This document shows, piece after piece, positions 25,484 through 34,954 of a stretch of DNA of 64,000 nucleotides. Made by a program: the position numbers and the translations under genes. The notes under the pieces were generated by a model. The model was not told the origin of the DNA and made no database searches. It was given only the letters and a program-made list of their open reading frames with translations. The stretch spans positions 1 to 64,000 of the forward strand of contig CALXHQ010000001.1 in assembly GCA_944388145.1 (NCBI GenBank), given 5' to 3'. Source of the stretch: an uncultured Gemmiger sp. Its GTDB lineage: Bacteria; Bacillota; Clostridia; Oscillospirales; Ruminococcaceae. Within the stretch, counting starts at the first letter, position 1; every line of letters begins with the position of its first letter.

Positions 25484-26278
25484 ATGATCACAATACAAAA
25501 CTATGTGCAGGCAGAAAGCCTGGACGAAGCCTGGCAGCTGAACCAGAAGCGCAACGCCCGGGTGCTGGGCGGTATGCTCTGGCTGAAGATGGGCCAAAAC
25601 CCGGTGGGGACTGCCATCGACCTGTGTAAGCTGGGTCTGGATACCATCGAGGAGGAGGAAAGTAGCTTTTCTATCGGTGCGATGGTCACACTGCGCGCTT
25701 TGGAAAAGCATCCCAGCTTGAACGCCTGGACCCACGGCATGGCAGCCCGGGCCCTGCAGCCGATTGTTGGGGTGCAGTTCCGCAACATGGCCACCGTTGG
25801 CGGCAGCTTGTGGGGACGGTTTGGTTTTTCTGATGTGCTGACGCTGTTCCTGGCGCTGGACACCAAGGTGGAACTGCACAAAAGGGGGCTTGTCCCGCTG
25901 GAACAGTTTACTGCCATGGATTATGACAATGACATTTTGGTACGCGCCGTGGTGCGAAAAGTCCCCTGCCGCCTTTCCTACCAGGCCATGCGCATCCAGC
26001 GCACGGATCTGCCGGTACTGACCTGCGCCGTTTGCCAGCTTGAAGGCGAAACCCGTGCGGTGATCGGCGCACGCCCGGGCAAAGCCCTGGTCATTCGGGA
26101 CGATACCGGCCTTTTGCAGGGCGGTATCACGGCGGAAAGTGCTGCCGCCTTTGCAGACTATGTGACCGGGAAGGTGCCCATGGGGTCCAATTCCCGGGGC
26201 AGCGCGGCTTACCGCAGCCACCTCTGCCGGGTGCTGACCCGGCGTGCCACACTGGAACTGGGAGGGCAAGCACAGTGA
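25484..26278 (+). CDS. Molybdenum hydroxylase FAD-binding subunit (XdhB/CoxM type)
   Basis: A 264-residue subunit that passes electrons between the iron-sulfur centres and FAD. The N-terminal VLGGMLWLKMG (near residue 27) and MATVGGSLWGRFGFSDVLTL (near 102) are the FAD-binding motifs of clostridial XdhB-like proteins. The ATG at 25484 has AAGGA 7 bases upstream; the frame-extended start at 25403 lies in the leader. Its stop overlaps the GTG start of the iron-sulfur subunit. Substrate of the complex is discussed under the molybdenum subunit. Confidence 0.9.
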   Translation: MITIQNYVQAESLDEAWQLNQKRNARVLGGMLWLKMGQNPVGTAIDLCKLGLDTIEEEESSFSIGAMVTLRALEKHPSLNAWTHGMAARALQPIVGVQFRNMATVGGSLWGRFGFSDVLTLFLALDTKVELHKRGLVPLEQFTAMDYDNDILVRAVVRKVPCRLSYQAMRIQRTDLPVLTCAVCQLEGETRAVIGARPGKALVIRDDTGLLQGGITAESAAAFADYVTGKVPMGSNSRGSAAYRSHLCRVLTRRATLELGGQAQ

Positions 26279-26754
26279 TCGAGATGAACCTGACCTTAAA
26301 CGGCAAACCGGTGGCGGCCCGGGTGGACCCCGACCTGCTGCTGATCGACTTTTTGCGGGATCACGGCTGCCTGAGTGTCAAACGCGGATGTGAGACATCC
26401 AACTGCGGCCTGTGCACCGTACTGATGGACGGCACACCAATTTTGTCCTGCTCCATGCTGGCCGTGCGCGCCGCCGGGCATACCATCCAGACGCTGGAGG
26501 GGCTGCAGGAGGAGGCTGCCGACTTTGTCGGTTTTATCGCCGACCAGGGTGCCGACCAGTGCGGCTTCTGCAACCCCGGCTTTGTGATGAACACCATCGC
26601 TCTGCTGCGGGAGAACCCCGACCCCACCGACGACGAGATCCGCGGCTTTTTGGCGGGGAATCTTTGCCGCTGTTCCGGTTATGAAGGTCAGCTGCGGGGT
26701 ATTCGCAGCTATCTGGACAGCCGCGGGAAAGGAGGCACAAGCCATGGCGAATGA
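26275..26754 (+). CDS. Molybdenum hydroxylase [2Fe-2S] subunit (XdhC/CoxS type)
   Basis: A 159-residue subunit with two [2Fe-2S] clusters. The plant-ferredoxin-type cluster uses GCETSNCGLCTVLMDG and the later Cys of SCSML; the helical-domain cluster uses QCGFCNPGF (near residue 97) and CRCSGY (near 132). Starts with GTG overlapping the TGA of the preceding gene, with GGAGGG 9 bases upstream. Its 3' end overlaps the start of the molybdenum subunit by 11 bases, showing tight coupling. Confidence 0.94.
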   Translation: MIEMNLTLNGKPVAARVDPDLLLIDFLRDHGCLSVKRGCETSNCGLCTVLMDGTPILSCSMLAVRAAGHTIQTLEGLQEEAADFVGFIADQGADQCGFCNPGFVMNTIALLRENPDPTDDEIRGFLAGNLCRCSGYEGQLRGIRSYLDSRGKGGTSHGE

Positions 26755-29062
26755 GCCGAACAACCGGTACAGCGACTATAAGGAGATCCACAAGCCGGTG
26801 CGCAAAAAGGATGCCATGCAGCTGCTTTTGGGCAAGCCGGTTTACACCGACGATATCACCCCAAAGGATGCGCTGGTGGTCAAGATCCTGCGTTCTCCCC
26901 ATGCCAATGCCATTGTCCGTGAAATCAACACCGCTTTGGCTTTGAAGGTGCCCGGCGTTGTGGCCGTGTATACCTGGCAGGATGTGCCCCGGAACCGCTT
27001 TACCATCGCCGGGCAAACCTACCCGGAGCCTTCCCCCTACGACCGGCTGATTTTGGACCGCCATGTGCGGTTTGCCGGCGACGCGGTGGCCATCATCGCC
27101 GCCGAGACCGAGAAGGCCGCCCTGAAAGCAATGAAGCTCATCAAGGTGGCATACGAAGTTCTGCCTGCGGTGCTGGATTTTCATACTGCCAAGGATAACC
27201 CCGTGCTGGTCCACCCGGAGGAGGACTGGGTTCCCCCCTGCCCCGTGGGCGGGGACAATCGCCGCAACCTGGTGGCCAGCGACACGAACAGCGACGGCGA
27301 CGTGGAGGCCGTGCTGGCCGGCTGCGATATCGTGCTGGACCGTACCTACCACACCAAGGCCTACAACCAGGCCATGATGGAGACCTTTCGCACATATGCG
27401 GAGCTGGACCGGTACGGACGGCTGCACATCATCTCCTCCACCCAGATCGTCTTTCATGTGCGGCGCATCCTGTCCCGGGCGTTGGGCATTCCCATGAGCA
27501 AGATCCGCGTGGAAAAGCCCCGCATTGGCGGCGGCTTCGGCGCCAAGCAGACCGCCGTGTGTGAAGTCTATCCCGCCTTCGTGACCTGGATGACCGGACG
27601 CCCCTCCAAGCTGATCTATACCCGGGAGGAGTCCCAGATCGCCGGTTCACCGCGGCACGAGATGCAGGTGCGGGTGCGGCTGGGCGCCGACCGGGAAGGG
27701 CATATCCGCGCCATCGATATGTACACCCTGTCCAACTCCGGCGCTTATGGCGAGCATGGGCCCACCACAGTCGGCCTGTCCGGCCACAAGTCCATCCCCA
27801 TGTACACCGGCAACCTGGAGGCTTACCGCTTTTGCTACGATGTGGTCTACACCAACCACCAGGCAGCAGGTGCCTACCGCGGCTACGGCGCTACCCAGGG
27901 GATCTTTGCATTGGAGACCACCGTCAGCGAGCTGGCAGAGCGGCTGGGCATCGACCCCACCGTCATCCGCGACCGCAACATGGTCCGGGAGGGCATGAAG
28001 ATGTCCTCCTACTACAACGAGATGGCCAATGCCTGTGCGTTGGACCGCTGTATGGAGCACTGCCGCCGGATCTTCCACTGGGACGAAAAATATCCGGTGC
28101 GGGACATGGGCAACGGCAAGGTCCGCGCCGCCGGCGTGGCTATGGCGATGCAGGGTTCCTGCATTTCCAACGTGGATGTGGGTTCTGCCACCGTCAAGCT
28201 GAGCGAGGACGGCACCTATCTGCTGATCATCGGTGCGGCGGACATGGGCACCGGGTGTGATACCATTTTGGCCCAGATGGCCGCCGAATGTCTGGACTGC
28301 AGCGTGGATGACATTGCCGTCTTTGGTGCGGACACCGATGTATCCCCCTATGATTCCGGCTCCTACGCTTCCTCTACCACCTACGTCACCGGCAAGGCGG
28401 TGGAAAAAGCCTGCGCGGAATTGAAGGAGAAGATTTGCCAGATCGCCGCCGGCATGCTCCACTGCGCCCCGGATGCGGTGGTATTTGAGGGCCGCCGGGT
28501 CCGCCGCATCGACACCGACGAGAGCGTCACCCTGCGAGACATCGGCTACAAAACCCAGGTGTTCAACAGTACCGCCGCCGAGGCCACCGCCAGCCACTCC
28601 TCCCCGGTTTCGCCGCCGCCTTACATGGTGGGCATGGTGGAGATCGAACTGGACAGGGAGACCGGCCTGGTAACCATCCTGAACTATATGGCCGTGGTGG
28701 ACTGCGGTATCCCCATCAATCCGGCACTGGCCCGCATCCAAACCGAGGGCGGCATCGTCCAGGGCATTGGCCACACCCTGATGGAAAATGTCCAGTATGA
28801 TGCCAACGGCAAGCCGGTGGAGCGTTCCTTCTTGCAGTATAAAATCCCCACCCGGCTGGACATGGGGCATCTGCGGGTGGAATTTGAGCACAGCTTTGAG
28901 CCCACCGGCCCGTTTGGCGCCAAGTCCATCGGCGAGATCGTCATCAATACCCCGGCCCCGGCCATCGCCCATGCCATCTACCGGGCCACCGGCGTCTGGC
29001 ACAGGGAGATTCCCATCACACCGGAACAGATTGCCCTGGCTGTGCCGGAGGATCAAGGCTGA
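26744..29062 (+). CDS. Molybdenum hydroxylase catalytic subunit (xanthine dehydrogenase type)
   Basis: A 772-residue catalytic subunit of the xanthine dehydrogenase family, which hydroxylates purines or other N-heterocycles with water as oxygen donor. Moco-binding motifs GGGFGAKQ (near residue 262) and AYRGYGATQG (near 377) and the catalytic glutamate of GAKSIGE (near 728) are intact, so it should be active. ATG 26744 follows GGAGG by 8 bases. Nearby MocA implies a cytosine-dinucleotide cofactor. Linkage to an NCS2 permease favours a purine substrate, but relatives oxidise nicotinate and other heterocycles. Confidence 0.92.
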   Translation: MANEPNNRYSDYKEIHKPVRKKDAMQLLLGKPVYTDDITPKDALVVKILRSPHANAIVREINTALALKVPGVVAVYTWQDVPRNRFTIAGQTYPEPSPYDRLILDRHVRFAGDAVAIIAAETEKAALKAMKLIKVAYEVLPAVLDFHTAKDNPVLVHPEEDWVPPCPVGGDNRRNLVASDTNSDGDVEAVLAGCDIVLDRTYHTKAYNQAMMETFRTYAELDRYGRLHIISSTQIVFHVRRILSRALGIPMSKIRVEKPRIGGGFGAKQTAVCEVYPAFVTWMTGRPSKLIYTREESQIAGSPRHEMQVRVRLGADREGHIRAIDMYTLSNSGAYGEHGPTTVGLSGHKSIPMYTGNLEAYRFCYDVVYTNHQAAGAYRGYGATQGIFALETTVSELAERLGIDPTVIRDRNMVREGMKMSSYYNEMANACALDRCMEHCRRIFHWDEKYPVRDMGNGKVRAAGVAMAMQGSCISNVDVGSATVKLSEDGTYLLIIGAADMGTGCDTILAQMAAECLDCSVDDIAVFGADTDVSPYDSGSYASSTTYVTGKAVEKACAELKEKICQIAAGMLHCAPDAVVFEGRRVRRIDTDESVTLRDIGYKTQVFNSTAAEATASHSSPVSPPPYMVGMVEIELDRETGLVTILNYMAVVDCGIPINPALARIQTEGGIVQGIGHTLMENVQYDANGKPVERSFLQYKIPTRLDMGHLRVEFEHSFEPTGPFGAKSIGEIVINTPAPAIAHAIYRATGVWHREIPITPEQIALAVPEDQG

Positions 29063-29089
29063 CCGCAAACGCAGATATTCAGCGCCTCC

Positions 29090-29137
29090 AACGCGGCCGG
29101 AGACAGTCCCGCTGTTCCCCGGCCGCGTTACATTTTG
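29090..29137 (+). terminator. Terminator of the hydroxylase operon
   Basis: AACGCGGCCGG (29090-29100) pairs with CCGGCCGCGTT (29119-29129), followed by ACATTTTG. It lies 28 bases after the stop. Confidence 0.75.
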
Positions 29138-29149
29138 CCCGAGCAGAAT

Positions 29150-29179
29150 TTGACAGACGGGGCGGTTCGACGATATTCT
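29150..29179 (+). promoter_or_regulatory. Promoter of the M16C peptidase gene
   Basis: TTGACA (29150-29155), 18 bases, TATTCT (29174-29179). Confidence 0.7.
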
Positions 29180-29228
29180 GTATAGTGCACATGGTCTGCA
29201 ATGGCCACAGAAAGTGAGGAATGTATCT

Positions 29229-32111
29229 ATGAGTGAACCCCATTACGGTTTTTGCGAAACACGCACCACTCCGCTGCCGGAGTTAAACGCCACCCTGCAC
29301 GAGATGGAGCACCAGAAAACCGGTGCCCGACTGGCCTGGGTGGAGCGTGCCGAGGAGAACAAAACCTTTGGCATCGCTTTTCCCACCCTGCCTTCGGATG
29401 ACACCGGTGTGTTCCACATCCTGGAGCATTCGGTGCTGTGCGGGTCGGACAAATACCCGGTGAAGGAGCCCTTTGTCGAGCTGCTGAAGCATTCAATGAA
29501 CACCTTCCTGAACGCCCTCACCTTCCCGGACAAGACGCTGTACCCGATTTCCAGCCGCAACGGCAAGGATTTTCTGACGCTGGTACGCGTCTATCTGGAT
29601 GCGGTACTGCACCCGGCCATCTATCACAAACCGGAGATTTTCCGCCAGGAGGGCTGGCGGTATGAGTTTGACGCCGACGGTAAGCCCCATTACAAGGGCG
29701 TTGTCTTTAACGAGATGAAGGGCGCTTTTGCCGACGCCGACGAGTTGGAGGTCAACGCTGTCAACCGGGCCCTCTTCCCCGACACGCCCTATCGGTATGT
29801 GTCCGGCGGCGACCCGGTTTGTATTCCCGACCTGACCTACGAGCAGTTTATTGCCAATCACCGCAAATTTTACGCTCCCACCAATGCGCTGATCTTCCTG
29901 GACGGCGCAGTGGATCTGGATGCTGTACTGAAGATCCTGGACGAGGAATATCTGTGCGATTTTGATCGTACCGAGCGTACCGTTTTTCCGCCGCTGCAGC
30001 AGCCGGTGGACGGCGGCGTGCAGGCCGTCGTTTACGAGGTTGCCACCCCGGAGGAGGAGGCTGGCCGCACCCGCCTGGCCTATGGCTTTGTGCTGGGCAC
30101 CTTTGCCGACCGGGAGACGCTGGTTGCCAGCCAGGTGCTGGCCGAGGTGTTGGCCGGTGATAATGAATCTCCGCTTTGCAAGGCTGTACTGTCCCGCCAG
30201 CTGGCCGAGGACGTAATGCTGCAGATCTGCGACGGCGTTGCCCAGCCCTGGGTGCTGCTGGAAGTTCGCAATCTGCAGCAGGAAAATGCCGAGGCTGCCG
30301 AGAAAGCCATATTTGACGAGCTGGCCCGCCTGGCCGACCAGGGCATCGACCACACCAAGCTGGAAGCTGCCCTGGCCCACACGGAATTCCAGATGCGGGA
30401 ACGGGATTTCGGCAGCTATCCGCCGGGCATCCTGATGTGCATGCAGGCACTGGAAAGCTGGTTGTACGGCGGCCACCCCGAGGCAAACCTGCAGGTGGGA
30501 GACCTGTTCGACAAGCTGCGGGCCAGGCTGCAGGACGGCTGGTTTGAGCAGCTGCTGCGCCGCCTGTTCCTGGCAAACAATCATCGCTGCAAGGTGGTCC
30601 TGGTGCCCAGCCACACCGCCGGCGCGGCCCGCCGCCAGGCGGAGGCAGACCGTCTGGCCCGGGAGAGCGCCGCCTGGACCGATGCCGACCGTGCTGCGCT
30701 GGTCCAGCTGCAAAAAGATGTGGACACCTGGCAGCAGACGCCTGACAGCCCCGAACAGCTGGCCACCCTGCCCTGCCTGACGCTGGAGGATGTGGATGAT
30801 CAACCGTCCGAACTGCCGCTGGAGGAGATCCGGCTGGCAGGTTTGCCGGTGCTGATGCATCGGATAGGCACCAACGGCATCGCCTACCTGACCCTCTACT
30901 TTGATGCAAACGGGCTGACCAGTGAGCAGATGAGCCAGCTGGGTTATCTGTGCCGGTTGCTGGGCCACATGCCCACCAGCCGCCACACCGCAGAGGAACT
31001 GAACGACCGCATCCGCCTGCTGTGCGGTGAGCTGCGCTTCTTCACCACGGCCTACCCTGTTCCGGGCCGTACCGACTGCTGCCAGGTGAAGTTCTGCGCA
31101 TCGGTGAGTGCGCTGGAAGCCAAGCTGCCGGACGCCCTTGCCCTCCTGACCGAAGTTTTGACCGAGACCCGTTTGGATGACGCCTCCGCTGCATTGGATA
31201 TTCTGCGGCAGCTGCGGATGCAGCGGATGCAAAGCATTATCATGGCCGGGCACCAGACCGGGTTTGGCCGGCTGCTGGCTCAGTTCTCCGCCGTGGGCGT
31301 TGCGCAGGAGCATCTGAGCGGGTTCGCCGCCTACCAGTGGGTCAAGGCCCAGGAGCAGCGCTGGGACTGGTCCGCCCTGCAGCCTGCGCTGGCGGCACTG
31401 CTGAACCAGATATCGGCCAAACAGCGCCTGACCGTGAGTGTGACCGCCGCAGAGAAAATGGCCGAGCCCGCTGTCGGACAGCTGGCCGCTGCGCTGCCGG
31501 AGGGGACGGATTCCCCCGCGTACACCACCCTGGCCCCCTGGGGAGCCCGCCGTGAGGGCATTGCCATCCCCGCTGACATCGCCTTTGCCTGCTGCGGCGG
31601 CAACTTCCTGGCAAACGGGCAGCAATACTCCGGCGCGTGGCAGCTGGTTTCCAAGCTGGTGGGCCTGGAGTACCTGTGGAATGCCATCCGTGTACAGGGT
31701 GGCGCCTACGGCACCGGTCTGGTTCTGCGGGATACCGGCCTGGCCGCCTGCTATTCCTACCGGGACCCCCGGGGTGTACAGAGCCTGGAAAAGTACGGCC
31801 ACTGTGCTGAATTTCTGCGTCAGTTCTGCAGGGAAGGCAAAGATCTGACCGGACTGATCATCGGAGCTGTCTCTGACAGCGAACCGTTGCTGTCGCCCCA
31901 CGCCAAGGGGCTGACTGCCGACGCCTGGCACTGGCAGGGCATCACCTATCCGGACCGCTGCCGCCGCCGTCGGGAGCTGCTTTGTGCCACAGCGGAACAG
32001 CTGACCGCCATGGCGGATACGCTGGACACTGCCCTGCAGGGCGGCGTCTGCGTGGTGGGCGGCCAGCCTCAGCTGGATGCCTGCCATCTGGATGAGATTG
32101 CTTCTGTCTGA
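29229..32111 (+). CDS. M16C insulinase-family peptidase (presequence-protease type)
   Basis: A 960-residue zinc peptidase of the PreP/falcilysin group. The inverted zinc motif is HILEH (His63, Glu66, His67), with the distal glutamate expected in the VFNEMKGAFAD region near residue 160. The length corresponds to two clamshell halves joined by a helical linker, and cytoplasmic digestion of short peptides is the family role. No signal peptide is seen. ATG 29229 was chosen (GAGGA, 9 bases); a GTG at 29214 is in frame but lies in the ribosome site. Single gene with its own promoter and terminator. Confidence 0.92.
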   Translation: MSEPHYGFCETRTTPLPELNATLHEMEHQKTGARLAWVERAEENKTFGIAFPTLPSDDTGVFHILEHSVLCGSDKYPVKEPFVELLKHSMNTFLNALTFPDKTLYPISSRNGKDFLTLVRVYLDAVLHPAIYHKPEIFRQEGWRYEFDADGKPHYKGVVFNEMKGAFADADELEVNAVNRALFPDTPYRYVSGGDPVCIPDLTYEQFIANHRKFYAPTNALIFLDGAVDLDAVLKILDEEYLCDFDRTERTVFPPLQQPVDGGVQAVVYEVATPEEEAGRTRLAYGFVLGTFADRETLVASQVLAEVLAGDNESPLCKAVLSRQLAEDVMLQICDGVAQPWVLLEVRNLQQENAEAAEKAIFDELARLADQGIDHTKLEAALAHTEFQMRERDFGSYPPGILMCMQALESWLYGGHPEANLQVGDLFDKLRARLQDGWFEQLLRRLFLANNHRCKVVLVPSHTAGAARRQAEADRLARESAAWTDADRAALVQLQKDVDTWQQTPDSPEQLATLPCLTLEDVDDQPSELPLEEIRLAGLPVLMHRIGTNGIAYLTLYFDANGLTSEQMSQLGYLCRLLGHMPTSRHTAEELNDRIRLLCGELRFFTTAYPVPGRTDCCQVKFCASVSALEAKLPDALALLTEVLTETRLDDASAALDILRQLRMQRMQSIIMAGHQTGFGRLLAQFSAVGVAQEHLSGFAAYQWVKAQEQRWDWSALQPALAALLNQISAKQRLTVSVTAAEKMAEPAVGQLAAALPEGTDSPAYTTLAPWGARREGIAIPADIAFACCGGNFLANGQQYSGAWQLVSKLVGLEYLWNAIRVQGGAYGTGLVLRDTGLAACYSYRDPRGVQSLEKYGHCAEFLRQFCREGKDLTGLIIGAVSDSEPLLSPHAKGLTADAWHWQGITYPDRCRRRRELLCATAEQLTAMADTLDTALQGGVCVVGGQPQLDACHLDEIASV

Positions 32112-32144
32112 TTGTCCAGACATTTGTAAAACACCTGTTACAGC

Positions 32145-32195
32145 AAGCCAGCCCCCTGTCCGGCCAGTAACCGGACAGGGGGGCTGGCTTTTGAC
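32145..32195 (+). terminator. Strong terminator after the M16C peptidase
   Basis: AAGCCAGCCCCCTGTCCGG (32145-32163) pairs with CCGGACAGGGG and GGCTGGCTT (32171-32190), followed by TTGACTTT. Confidence 0.92.
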
Positions 32196-32203
32196 TTTCT
32201 GCG

Positions 32204-32289
32204 GGGAACCGCGGCAATAATCCCGGATGGTATGGCTTGACCCACACCCAGCGGGTATTGCCTTGTTTGCCGGATAGAAGGCGGTTCCC
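32204..32289. repeat. Nested inverted repeats between the peptidase and ureD
   Basis: Outer stem GGGAACCGC (32204-32212) with GCGGTTCCC (32281-32289); inner stem GGCAATA (32213-32219) with TATTGCC (32256-32262), continued by CCCG (32222-32225) with CGGG (32252-32255). It sits where the plus-strand peptidase and minus-strand ureD converge. There is no T-tract, so it may be a structured 3' end of the urease mRNA. Confidence 0.55.
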
Positions 32290-32309
32290 GATTCCTCCCC
32301 GCAAACAGC

Positions 32310-33113
32310 TTACGAATTGGCTGCAAGAAAGATCCTGTGGATCTCTTGGCTGACAATTTCCAGCTGCTGGGCACGGCGGCCCAACACGCGCAGGGCAAAA
32401 TCGCCGTCCATCAGCTCAGTGACGGCGCCATCACAGTCCGGTTGGGCGTTCAACAGCTCCCGCACCTGCTGCACAAACAAGTTCGGTTGCTTTGGGCGAG
32501 TCACAAACAGGTTGAACAGGTGGGTGTAGCCCTCGTACAGGCCCAGGCCCGCCATGTCCATCCGTGCCGGCGCAAATCGCGTGTTGTCCCGGTAGATCAG
32601 CCGGTCGCCCCGGGTAATCTCCACCAGGTTGTGGTAAAACCGGTACTGGAAGCGCTCGCCGCGGGCATACCTGCCGCAGGAGAAGATCTCGCTGAGCCAG
32701 AAGCAGCTGCTGGCGTCAGCCAGATGCACCGTCATGGCACTTTCAAACGCAGATCCCTGAAACGGGATAGTGGGCTGTGGGTTATAACAAAAGACCGCGC
32801 CGGGTGCAACGTCGATCGAAGTCGTGCGCTTTGCGCAGTCCTCCTTCATCGGGTGGATCTTGTCATAGGACTGGGATACAAAGGTCAGCCTGGCCCCGGA
32901 CCCAACCCGGAACCGGAAATCCTGCCGGTCTCCCTCCATGATGCCGGCGGAAGCCGCCATCAGCATCACTTCCAGCCCGCCGTCCTTCTGCTCAAAGGGG
33001 CGCATCACCTTATAGGGGGCAGTAAAGTACAGGTGCTCCAGGAAGGTCCGCCCCTGCTTGCAGGCAGCCTGCACATTCAGGACCGAGGTGCGGCCAAACG
33101 GGTTGTGCTCCAT
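32310..33113 (-). CDS. ureD: Urease accessory protein UreD
   Basis: A 267-residue scaffold of the urease activation complex, which binds apo-urease and recruits UreF and UreG for nickel delivery. Typical segments are TSVLNVQAACKQGRTFLEHLYF at the start, GIMEGDRQDFRFRVGSGARL near residue 60, and SCFWLSEIFSCGRYARGERF near 145. ATG 33113 begins one base after the ureG stop; the longer frame lies inside ureG and was discarded. Last gene of the ureABC-I-EFGD operon. Confidence 0.95.
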   Translation of the reverse strand: MEHNPFGRTSVLNVQAACKQGRTFLEHLYFTAPYKVMRPFEQKDGGLEVMLMAASAGIMEGDRQDFRFRVGSGARLTFVSQSYDKIHPMKEDCAKRTTSIDVAPGAVFCYNPQPTIPFQGSAFESAMTVHLADASSCFWLSEIFSCGRYARGERFQYRFYHNLVEITRGDRLIYRDNTRFAPARMDMAGLGLYEGYTHLFNLFVTRPKQPNLFVQQVRELLNAQPDCDGAVTELMDGDFALRVLGRRAQQLEIVSQEIHRIFLAANS

Positions 33114-33114
33114 C

Positions 33115-33726
33115 TCATTCCAGCCCTTCCAGCAGTACGTTTTTCCGGATCCAGTCCACGACCTCGTCCACATGCTCGCCGCCGCGGATATTGGTGAAGA
33201 GGAAGGGACGGTCGCCGCGCATCTTGCGGGAGTCTCGCTCCATCACCTCCAGGCTTGCGCCGACATAGGGGGCCAGGTCGATCTTGTTGATAATCAAAAG
33301 ATCCGAGCGGGTGATGCCGGGGCCGCCCTTGCGGGGGATCTTGTCGCCTTCCGCTACATCGATGACAAAGATGGTGGCATCCACCAGCTCCGGTGAGAAG
33401 GTTGCAGACAGATTATCTCCGCCGCTCTCGATAAAGAGCAGCTGGATGTCCGGGAAACGGTCCATCATCTCGTCCACAGCCTCCAGGTTCATGGAGGCAT
33501 CCTCACGGATGGCGGTGTGCGGGCAGCCGCCGGTTTCCACACCGATGATGCGCTCGGTGGGCATCACGCTGTTTTTGGCCAGGAACTCGGCGTCCTCCTT
33601 GGTGTAGATATCGTTGGTGATAACGCCAATGCTGTACTGCTTGGACATTTTGCGGGTCAATGCTTCGATCAGGGCAGTTTTCCCGGAACCGACCGGGCCG
33701 GCGACACCGATTTTAACAAAGGACAT
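33115..33726 (-). CDS. ureG: Urease accessory GTPase UreG
   Basis: A 203-residue SIMIBI GTPase that powers nickel insertion into urease. Residues 7-20 carry the P-loop [14 protein letters not shown]; the metal-binding CPH motif appears as [13 protein letters not shown] near residue 68; NKIDLAP is the base-specificity motif near 146. Length matches the family. Lies between ureF and ureD, 17 bases and 1 base apart respectively. Confidence 0.98.
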   Translation of the reverse strand: MSFVKIGVAGPVGSGKTALIEALTRKMSKQYSIGVITNDIYTKEDAEFLAKNSVMPTERIIGVETGGCPHTAIREDASMNLEAVDEMMDRFPDIQLLFIESGGDNLSATFSPELVDATIFVIDVAEGDKIPRKGGPGITRSDLLIINKIDLAPYVGASLEVMERDSRKMRGDRPFLFTNIRGGEHVDEVVDWIRKNVLLEGLE

Positions 33727-33743
33727 CTGTGTTCTTTCCTTCC

Positions 33744-34439
33744 TTACGACATATAAAGTCTTGAATATAAAGTTTCGTGCTGCATGCTGCGCAGGTCAAA
33801 GGCCGGGGTGGAAGCGCAGAGCATCTCCTCCCCCGCTGTTTCCACCTGCTGAAGCAGCTCCTCAAACAGCGGGTACATCCCTGAGAGCATCCGCTGGCCG
33901 TCCGACTGGCTGAGCGGGATCAGCTTGACGCTGTTGGTCACCATGGCCGCGGTCTGGGCGTAGAGGAAACAGGCCAGGGTGTCCCGCTCCGGCAGGCCCG
34001 CACAGGCGCAGGCAACACCGTAGGCGCAGGGGTAGCAGACCGGCTCCGATTTGCGGCGGCTGAAAAAGTCCAGGTAGAAGCCGTTTTGCCAAGAGATTTC
34101 CATCTTGTCCAACGTCTTGACAAAACGGCGCCCCAGCCGGCGGGAACCGTCCCGGATCTCCTGCGGAAGGCGGGATGCCTCCAGCAACGTCTCCAACCGG
34201 TCCAGGCCAGCGCCGTCCTGCTGCTGTGCCAGACAATATGCCAGCCGCACCGTCAAAAGATCGGTGTACAGAACATTGTAGCGCAGGCGGCGGCGGATGT
34301 ATTCCTCAGCTGTTTTTGCGTCGTGGACAATCCCCCTCTGAACATAAGTCTCCAACCCGTAGGAATGGGAGTAGCCGCCAATGGGAAACTGGGAATCGTT
34401 GAGCTGCAACAGCAAAAACCGGGTCATCTGTGTTTCCAT
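33744..34439 (-). CDS. ureF: Urease accessory protein UreF
   Basis: A 231-residue helical protein that joins UreD and UreG and gates GTP hydrolysis. [22 protein letters not shown] near the start is the classic UreF motif, followed by [15 protein letters not shown] near residue 53 and [17 protein letters not shown] near 178. Lies ten bases after ureE and 17 before ureG. Confidence 0.96.
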   Translation of the reverse strand: METQMTRFLLLQLNDSQFPIGGYSHSYGLETYVQRGIVHDAKTAEEYIRRRLRYNVLYTDLLTVRLAYCLAQQQDGAGLDRLETLLEASRLPQEIRDGSRRLGRRFVKTLDKMEISWQNGFYLDFFSRRKSEPVCYPCAYGVACACAGLPERDTLACFLYAQTAAMVTNSVKLIPLSQSDGQRMLSGMYPLFEELLQQVETAGEEMLCASTPAFDLRSMQHETLYSRLYMS

Positions 34440-34448
34440 GGGTCGGCC

Positions 34449-34931
34449 TCAGTGATGGTGATGCCCCGGCGCACCGGAGGAAATCCGCCTGGAAAAGTCG
34501 GGCTTTTCTGTGCGGACCTCGGTGGTCACGCCGTGCAGTTTGGAAAGCATGAGCAGCATCGGCTCATTGTAGGGCGTCAGGAAGGTGCCCTCTTTGTCCC
34601 CGTAGAACAGCTGAGCGTGGCGATTGCCGATCTCGTAGCAGACCTTGGCGGCCATGAACGCATGGTCGGGGGCCACTGTGACCAGGATCATCTGGCAGGG
34701 CAGGATGCGCACTGCAATCACCCTCGCGCCGTCCTCGTAGAGGATATCGCCGTCCTGCAGGCCGCGGGTCAGCACCGAGTCATCCATACGGATGCCGATC
34801 TCGGTGCCCGCATCAGTGACCTTTTTATGGATCTTTTTGAATGCATCGTCCCAATCCAGGTCCACATATTCAACCTGTTTGCCCCGGGCTTTTTCGGGGG
34901 TCAGTTTTCCCAAAATCTTCTCACAAATCAT
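34449..34931 (-). CDS. ureE: Urease accessory nickel chaperone UreE
   Basis: A 160-residue nickel metallochaperone. The N-terminal peptide-binding domain (VEYVDLDWDDAFKK near residue 20) and the C-terminal metal domain with VAPDHAFMAAKVCYEIGNRH near 87 are present; the last residues are GHHHH, a short histidine tail able to bind extra nickel. Second half of the operon, just after ureI and before ureF. Confidence 0.94.
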   Translation of the reverse strand: MICEKILGKLTPEKARGKQVEYVDLDWDDAFKKIHKKVTDAGTEIGIRMDDSVLTRGLQDGDILYEDGARVIAVRILPCQMILVTVAPDHAFMAAKVCYEIGNRHAQLFYGDKEGTFLTPYNEPMLLMLSKLHGVTTEVRTEKPDFSRRISSGAPGHHHH

Positions 34932-34954
34932 GGATATCTCCTACTGTCCAGCAA

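Noticed and set aside
27647-29068. 473-codon open frame opposite the molybdenum hydroxylase subunit
   Set aside because: Antisense to conserved Moco motifs; no family likeness.
29493-32123. 876-codon open frame opposite the M16C peptidase gene
   Set aside because: No ribosome site, low-complexity Gln/Val/Gly composition, and the opposite strand encodes a conserved peptidase; typical shadow frame in GC-rich DNA.
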